Of a DNA stretch of 36,838 nucleotides, positions 32,788-36,838 are shown in pieces. The stretch covers positions 1 to 36,838 of the forward strand of contig UROR01000005.1 in the NCBI GenBank assembly GCA_900549535.1, in the 5' to 3' direction. A program made the position numbers and the translations under genes. This stretch comes from an uncultured Collinsella sp. (GTDB lineage: Bacteria > Actinomycetota > Coriobacteriia > Coriobacteriales > Coriobacteriaceae). Position 1 is the first letter of the stretch; each line of letters opens with the position of its first letter. The notes under the pieces were generated by a model. The model did not search any database and was not told the DNA's origin. It saw only the letters and a list, made by a program, of their open reading frames with translations.

Positions 32788-32825
32788 TTAGATAGTTAGA
32801 CAAACATCTAAATATCGAGTATAGT
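32788..32825 (+). promoter_or_regulatory. Promoter and operator of the ArsR/SdpR-type operon
   Basis: TAGACA (32797-32802), a 17-bp spacer and TATAGT (32820-32825) form the promoter. TTAGAT (32788-32793) and ATCTAA (32806-32811) form an inverted repeat across the -35, as expected for ArsR-family autorepression. Confidence 0.6.
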
Positions 32826-32859
32826 GTGCGCGTCATGAGAGATGATGAAAGGGGGTCTT

Positions 32860-33138
32860 ATGCCGGGAGAGGGTTTTAAGGCGCTTGCCGATCCAACGCG
32901 ACGGCGCATTTTGGAGTTGCTGCGCGAGGGCAATTGCACGGCGGGGGAGCTTGCCGAGCATTTCGATATCAGTAAGCCGTCGCTGAGCCATCACTTGGCG
33001 ACGCTCAAAAACGCCGGGTTGGTAACCGACGAACGTCATGGTCAAAACATCGTATACAGCTTAAACACTACCGTCATGCAGGACTTGATCGGTTGGTTTA
33101 TGGGCTTTACAAACGCGGAAGGTGATAAGGATGAATAA
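32860..33138 (+). CDS. ArsR-family autorepressor (SdpR type)
   Basis: A 92-residue winged-helix repressor. FKALADPTRRRILELLREGNCTAGELAEHF is the typical ArsR start, and DISKPSLSHHLATLKNAGLV is the recognition helix region. The ending QDLIGWFMGF resembles SdpR, the B. subtilis regulator paired with the immunity protein SdpI. It lacks the Cys metal-binding motif of metal sensors. ATG 32860 follows AAAGGGGG. Its stop overlaps the start of the SdpI-like gene by 8 bases, so the pair is translationally coupled. An inverted repeat over its own promoter suggests autoregulation. Confidence 0.88.
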   Translation: MPGEGFKALADPTRRRILELLREGNCTAGELAEHFDISKPSLSHHLATLKNAGLVTDERHGQNIVYSLNTTVMQDLIGWFMGFTNAEGDKDE

Positions 33139-33835
33139 CGAAAACAAGGGCATTCACCCCACGGGGGTATCGTCGCGCGTGTGGATTGCGCAGGTCGCTC
33201 TGTGCGTCGCCAATGTCGTAGCGCATCTCATGGTGATGCCGAGCTTGCCTGGGCAGATTCCCACGCACTGGGGCGCGAACGGCGCCGTCGACGGTTGGGG
33301 TCCCAGCTGGATGGCCTCCGCGCTCGGCGTGCTGCCTCTGGTGCTTCTCGCAATGTTCTGCGTGGTGCCGCGCATCGATCCCAAAGGTGAGGCATATCGA
33401 ACCTCGGGTAAGTTCTATCAGGGCTTCGTAATCGCCTTCACCTTGTTCATGTGCGCCATAAGCTGGCTGGGAGAGCTTACGGTCTGGGGCGTGGTGCCGG
33501 CGGTCGGTTCGGTCAACGTGCTGATTTCCGGTGTTGTCGGTTTGCTGTTCATCGGCGTAGGCAACTACTTGCCGCGTGTGAAGCAGAACTATACGCTCGG
33601 TATCAAGACGCCTTGGGCGCTTGCCAATCCCGAGAACTGGCGCCGTACGCAGCGCTTTGGCGGTGCCTGCTTTATGGTGCTGGGTGTTGGCCTGATTGCG
33701 ATGGGCGTGGCAGGCAGCGTGCTTTCGAGTGAAGTCGTCGCCGCGGTGATTGCGGTTCTGGCGTTTGGTTCGGTTGGAGCCGTCTACGTCTACTCGTATC
33801 TGCTGTGGCGCAAATCGCAGCGAGCCGCTCGCTAA
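33131..33835 (+). CDS. SdpI/DUF1648-family membrane protein
   Basis: A 234-residue protein with about six hydrophobic segments. The N-terminal DUF1648 part has MVMPSLPGQIPTHWGANGAVDGWG. The C-terminal SdpI-like part has GNYLPRVKQNYTLGIKTPWALANPENWRRTQRFGG (motif NY.P..K.NYT.GI..PW.L). In B. subtilis, SdpI protects cells against the SdpC toxin and also signals to SdpR. Here no SdpC-type gene is seen. The pair may instead guard against membrane-active peptides from other cells, or from the adjacent small hydrophobic peptide; this last idea is speculation. Confidence 0.88.
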   Translation: MNNENKGIHPTGVSSRVWIAQVALCVANVVAHLMVMPSLPGQIPTHWGANGAVDGWGPSWMASALGVLPLVLLAMFCVVPRIDPKGEAYRTSGKFYQGFVIAFTLFMCAISWLGELTVWGVVPAVGSVNVLISGVVGLLFIGVGNYLPRVKQNYTLGIKTPWALANPENWRRTQRFGGACFMVLGVGLIAMGVAGSVLSSEVVAAVIAVLAFGSVGAVYVYSYLLWRKSQRAAR

Positions 33836-33902
33836 GGTTGCGGAAAACTAGCGTACGTAGTTCATAGTATGTTCCGGGGGAACTTTTCCCAGGTAGTATT
33901 AG

Positions 33903-33929
33903 GGGGCATGGGCAACCATGCCCCTTTTT
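33903..33929 (+). terminator. Terminator between the SdpI-like gene and ettA
   Basis: GGGGCATGG-GCAA-CCATGCCCC, a perfect 9-bp stem, followed by TTTTT. A smaller hairpin, GTTCC-GGG-GGAAC-TTTT, lies just upstream (33871-33887). The spacing to ettA (about 90 nt) leaves open a leader attenuator role. Confidence 0.85.
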
Positions 33930-34020
33930 CGTTACGTTTCAGAGCTGGTTTTTCCATTTCGTTTCCACTTAGGCGAAACAAGAATAGAGAAACAGCAGGT
34001 AGAAAGGATAAAACAGGCAA

Positions 34021-35700
34021 ATGGCGGAGTTTATCTACCAGATGTATCAGGCTCGTAAGGCCCATGGCGACAAGGTAATCCTTGACGACGTGACCCTGAG
34101 CTTCTACCCCGGTGCCAAGATCGGCGTCGTGGGCCCCAATGGTATGGGCAAGTCGACCCTGCTCAAGATCATGGCCGGCATCGAGGAGGTCTCCAACGGC
34201 GATGCCAGGCTCACCCCCGGCTACACCGTGGGCATCCTGCACCAGGAGCCGCCGCTCGACGATGACAAGACCGTCATCGAGAACGTGCGCATGGCATTTG
34301 GCGATATGATCGCCAAGGTCGATCGCTTCAACAAGATCGGCGAGGAGATGTGCGACCCGGATTGCGACATGGACGCCCTCATGGCCGAGATGGGAAAGCT
34401 CCAGGACGAGATTGATGCCGCCGACGGCTGGGATATCGATTCCAAGCTCGGCCAGGCCATGGACGCCCTGCAGCTGCCCGATTCCGACATGCCGGTCAAC
34501 GTGCTTTCCGGCGGCGAGCGCCGTCGCGTGGCCCTGTGCAAGCTGCTGCTCGAGGCTCCCGACCTGCTGCTGCTCGACGAGCCCACGAACCACCTGGACG
34601 CCGAGTCGATCCTGTGGCTCGAGCACTTCCTGCACAACTACCAGGGCGCCGTTCTGGCCGTCACGCACGATCGCTACTTCCTGGATAACGTTGCCGAGTG
34701 GATCTGCGAGGTCGACCGCGGTCACCTCTATCCCTACAAGGGCAACTACTCCACGTATCTGGAGACCAAGGCCGCCCGTATCGAGGCGCAGGGCAACCGC
34801 GACGCCAAGCTCGCCAAGCGCATGGAGGCCGAGCTCGAGTGGGTACGCAGCTCGCCCAAGGCTCGCCAGGCAAAGAACAAGGCCCGTCTGGCACGCTACG
34901 AGGAGATGGAGGCCGAGGCCCGCGCAAGCCAGAAGCTCGACTGGACCGACATTCGCATTCCCGTTGGACCGCGTCTGGGCAACAAAGTGCTCGAGGCCCA
35001 TCACCTGCACAAGGAGTTCGATGGCCGTGTGCTCATCGATGACCTTTCGTTTACCCTGCCGCGCAACGGCATCGTGGGCGTCATCGGCCCCAACGGTGTG
35101 GGCAAGACCACGCTGTTCAAGACTATCGTGGGCCTGGAGCCGCTGACTTCGGGCGAGCTCGAGGTGGGCGAGACCGTCAAGATCTCCTATGTCGATCAGA
35201 ACCGTTCCGGCATCGACCCCGATAAGAACCTGTGGGAGGTCGTCTCGGACGGCCTGGACCACATGATGGTGGGCGAGACCGAGGTCCCCAGCCGCGCGTA
35301 CGTGGCGAGCTTTGGCTTTAAGGGCCAGGACCAGCAGAAGCGCGCTGGTGTACTCTCCGGTGGCGAGCGCAACCGTCTGAACCTGGCGCTCACGCTCAAG
35401 CAGGGCGGCAACCTGCTGCTCCTCGACGAGCCCACGAACGACCTCGACGTCGAGACGCTGTCCTCGCTCGAAGCGGCGCTGCTCGAGTTCCCGGGCTGCT
35501 CGGTGGTCATTAGCCACGACCGTATGTTCCTGGACCGCGTCGCCACGCACATTCTGGCGTGGGAGGGCACCGACGAGAATCCGGGCAACTGGTATTGGTT
35601 CGAGGGCAACTTCGAGGCCTATCAGGCCAACCGTATCGAGCGCCTGGGCGAGGACGCAGCCCAGCCGCATCGTATTCACCGCAAGCTGACGCGCGACTAG
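34021..35700 (+). CDS. ettA: ABC-F translation factor, EttA type
   Basis: A 559-residue protein with two ABC domains and no membrane part, matching EttA length (about 555). EttA binds the ribosomal E site and gates the first steps of elongation according to ATP/ADP level. Domain 1 has Walker A GPNGMGKST and signature LSGGERRRVALCKLL with Walker B LLLLDEPTNHLD. Domain 2 has GPNGVGKTT, LSGGERNRLNLALTL and LLLLDEPTNDLD. An inserted arm follows the first Walker A, and a charged linker (AKRMEAELEWVRSSPKARQAK) joins the domains, as in EttA. AAAGGA lies 12 bases before the ATG. Codon use is strongly biased to G/C-ending codons, fitting high expression. Confidence 0.93.
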   Translation: MAEFIYQMYQARKAHGDKVILDDVTLSFYPGAKIGVVGPNGMGKSTLLKIMAGIEEVSNGDARLTPGYTVGILHQEPPLDDDKTVIENVRMAFGDMIAKVDRFNKIGEEMCDPDCDMDALMAEMGKLQDEIDAADGWDIDSKLGQAMDALQLPDSDMPVNVLSGGERRRVALCKLLLEAPDLLLLDEPTNHLDAESILWLEHFLHNYQGAVLAVTHDRYFLDNVAEWICEVDRGHLYPYKGNYSTYLETKAARIEAQGNRDAKLAKRMEAELEWVRSSPKARQAKNKARLARYEEMEAEARASQKLDWTDIRIPVGPRLGNKVLEAHHLHKEFDGRVLIDDLSFTLPRNGIVGVIGPNGVGKTTLFKTIVGLEPLTSGELEVGETVKISYVDQNRSGIDPDKNLWEVVSDGLDHMMVGETEVPSRAYVASFGFKGQDQQKRAGVLSGGERNRLNLALTLKQGGNLLLLDEPTNDLDVETLSSLEAALLEFPGCSVVISHDRMFLDRVATHILAWEGTDENPGNWYWFEGNFEAYQANRIERLGEDAAQPHRIHRKLTRD

Positions 35701-35710
35701 TAGCAAGTAG

Positions 35711-35740
35711 AAAGGCCGCCACCAAGGGCGGCCTTTCTTG
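35711..35740 (+). terminator. Terminator after ettA
   Basis: AAAGGCCGCC and GGCGGCCTTT form a 10-bp stem with a 6-nt loop, running into TTTCTTG. Confidence 0.88.
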
Positions 35741-35771
35741 TAGCAATTGCACTGCAGCTATGCCCTGGCTG

Positions 35772-35822
35772 CGGGTTTGATTCATAATCAAAGTCATCTC
35801 TTTGGGATTAAAGCCCGTTTTT
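35772..35822 (+). terminator. Possible second terminator downstream of ettA
   Basis: CGGGTTT pairs with AAAGCCCG (one G-T) across a 31-nt loop and is followed by TTTTT. The long loop lowers confidence. It marks the start of an AT-rich stretch. Confidence 0.4.
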
Positions 35823-35912
35823 GCTATGAGTGATTTTCTAATTCCGTTTAAAACGTAAAGACGCATTGGGTTGCAAGGACATAAGCAAATCGAATTGAAA
35901 TATAACCAGTGC

Positions 35913-35924
35913 TGTAACGTTACA
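35913..35924. promoter_or_regulatory. Perfect palindrome upstream of the exported protein gene
   Basis: TGTAACGTTACA is a perfect 12-bp palindrome 56 bp before the start codon. A loose promoter (TGTAAC, 16 bp, TAGAAT) would overlap it, so it may be an operator. The binding protein is unknown. Confidence 0.4.
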
Positions 35925-35980
35925 AAAAAGATTATAGAATAGGAGTACCTTATAAGTCGCTTCTCTAGAAAGAAGAACAT

Positions 35981-36838
35981 ATGCTTTCGCGTCGTCGTTT
36001 TCTGCAACTTGTCGCGTCTTCAATTGTCGCCTTAGCCGCACGTCCGAAAGAGGTTTTTGCTTCGACGGGCAATATTGATGGTGAGCAGATACAATTTACT
36101 TCTGAAATTGCGCAAGAGCTTGCCGATAAATATATAAAGGGACTCCTCGGCTATTCGTATACGCCTTCTGACCCTATTCCTTTTGTAGATGTTGATGGGT
36201 CCCCGCTTGGTTACATTGTTCCGGTTGTGACATCCAATAGAGCCGCGGGCTATTTGGTTTTAGATGCTTCAGATGATGAAATACTTACGGGATATCGTTT
36301 TGGAGACGGCTTAGTCAGCCCTATGGATCGGGGAGGAGATCTTGGTGTCGAGTCTTATTCTTTCAATAACCCAGTCGTAATGATCAATCCATTCGAATTC
36401 GGCGTGCAATCTTTGGACGGTTCAATAACAACAAATTGCGGAAGAACAATCCCGGCTGTTTCCATAGAAGGACGGCCTGTCGTTTTATCGAATAAACCTT
36501 CAAGCTGGAACGATGTTGTAATTTACGCAACTCAAATGCAGGATTACACAGTATCTGGATTTCGTTCCATTTCTCAGTTTATGTCATATGATGAAAGCGA
36601 GATTAAGAGGCTTACCGCCCACTATGCTTGTATGGTGACAGCTTTTTCGAACGTTGCGGAACTGTATGGCATTGCCAATTTATATAGCGACCCTTCGCAA
36701 TATATGCAGATATGGAATTACACCAATACCCATGCTCTTTCCGATGAAGAACAGACTGTTCCCGGCGTTGTTTTGGGTGGAACGCCGATATCAACCTGTG
36801 CAACGGGGTTTACAAATTACTGCGCAAGCAGAGGAAGT
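35981..36838 (+). CDS. Exported cysteine-protease-like protein (partial, AT-rich)
   Basis: The first 286 codons are present; the gene runs off the right edge. The N-terminus, MLSRRRFLQLVASSIVALAA, has a twin-arginine-like export signal, probably cleaved near VFAS. Residues about 40-100 resemble the propeptide of C10/C39-type peptidases (GSPLGYIVPVVTSNRAAGYL, then VLDA). TAHYACMVTAFSNVAELYG (about 212-230) resembles the catalytic Cys helix, with Cys217 as nucleophile. The catalytic His would lie beyond the window. Codon use (ATA, TTA, AGA) and base composition differ sharply from all other genes here, suggesting recent transfer. A secreted or surface protease is likely but unproven. No clear ribosome site is seen beyond AGAAAGAAG. 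Confidence 0.65.
   Translation, partial: MLSRRRFLQLVASSIVALAARPKEVFASTGNIDGEQIQFTSEIAQELADKYIKGLLGYSYTPSDPIPFVDVDGSPLGYIVPVVTSNRAAGYLVLDASDDEILTGYRFGDGLVSPMDRGGDLGVESYSFNNPVVMINPFEFGVQSLDGSITTNCGRTIPAVSIEGRPVVLSNKPSSWNDVVIYATQMQDYTVSGFRSISQFMSYDESEIKRLTAHYACMVTAFSNVAELYGIANLYSDPSQYMQIWNYTNTHALSDEEQTVPGVVLGGTPISTCATGFTNYCASRGS

Noticed and set aside
33862..35706. 614-codon open frame antisense to ettA
   Set aside because: It mirrors a highly biased GC-rich gene on the other strand, has no ribosome site or domain, and its opposite frame is a clear ABC-F protein.

Overview
The window looks like a chromosomal segment of a high-GC, anaerobic Coriobacteriia-type actinobacterium, most likely Collinsella or a close relative. 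This is inferred from codon use, from the gene families (4Fe-4S aldo/keto reductase, DUF3793-flavodoxin pair, YolD-PolY pair, a fructoselysine-type operon) and from the absence of aerobic respiration genes. No rRNA, tRNA or CRISPR array was seen. Both strands are densely coded. The last ~1.1 kb is clearly AT-richer and looks acquired.

Layout. 1-2775: 5' end of RNase HI, a LysR regulator, and a divergent O-acetylhomoserine sulfhydrylase (metY) with a LysR box, a promoter and a 17-codon leader ORF between them. 2776-8838: a secreted protein, a small membrane protein, a PanE-type reductase behind a hairpin leader, a ferredoxin-domain aldo/keto reductase, a Gfo/Idh oxidoreductase and an endonuclease IV homologue. 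The last two are each preceded by a copy of a 79-bp palindromic repeat. 8900-12152: a three-gene polar amino acid ABC importer. 12209-13936: flavodoxin plus DUF3793, then a membrane-anchored heavy-metal-binding protein behind a CsoR-like operator. 13963-15960: YolD and a Y-family polymerase behind a strong promoter with tandem LexA-type boxes. 15960-18600: a degenerate alcohol-dehydrogenase-like ORF between two copies of a repeat, then glucose-6-phosphate isomerase. 18670-21538: an unusual three-gene operon (unknown protein, ClpP-type protease, VirD4/TraG-like ATPase). 22028-23594: two HAD phosphatases.

23745-30525 is a catabolic island: a GntR/UTRA regulator followed by an operon for a YfcC-family transporter, an amidohydrolase, a FrlC-like epimerase, a FrlB-like deglycase and a FrlD-like kinase. 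This is the enzyme set for uptake and breakdown of Amadori products such as fructoselysine. It has a clear promoter and a perfect 10-3-10 palindromic operator. A 231-bp MITE-like element with perfect 30-bp terminal inverted repeats sits between frlD and the convergent TatD nuclease. 30805-32399 holds TatD and the t6A dehydratase TcdA.

32487-32773 is read here as an unannotated type I toxin-antitoxin locus. A 28-residue hydrophobic peptide on the minus strand has a LexA-type box over its promoter. A ~95-nt plus-strand RNA with its own promoter and terminator overlaps the 3' end of the peptide gene. Next come an SdpR/SdpI-type repressor-membrane protein pair, the ABC-F factor EttA, and a truncated, AT-rich, Tat-exported cysteine-protease-like gene.

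The best candidates for something undescribed are the SOS-linked type I toxin locus, the ClpP/VirD4 operon, and the covarying palindromic repeat pair.
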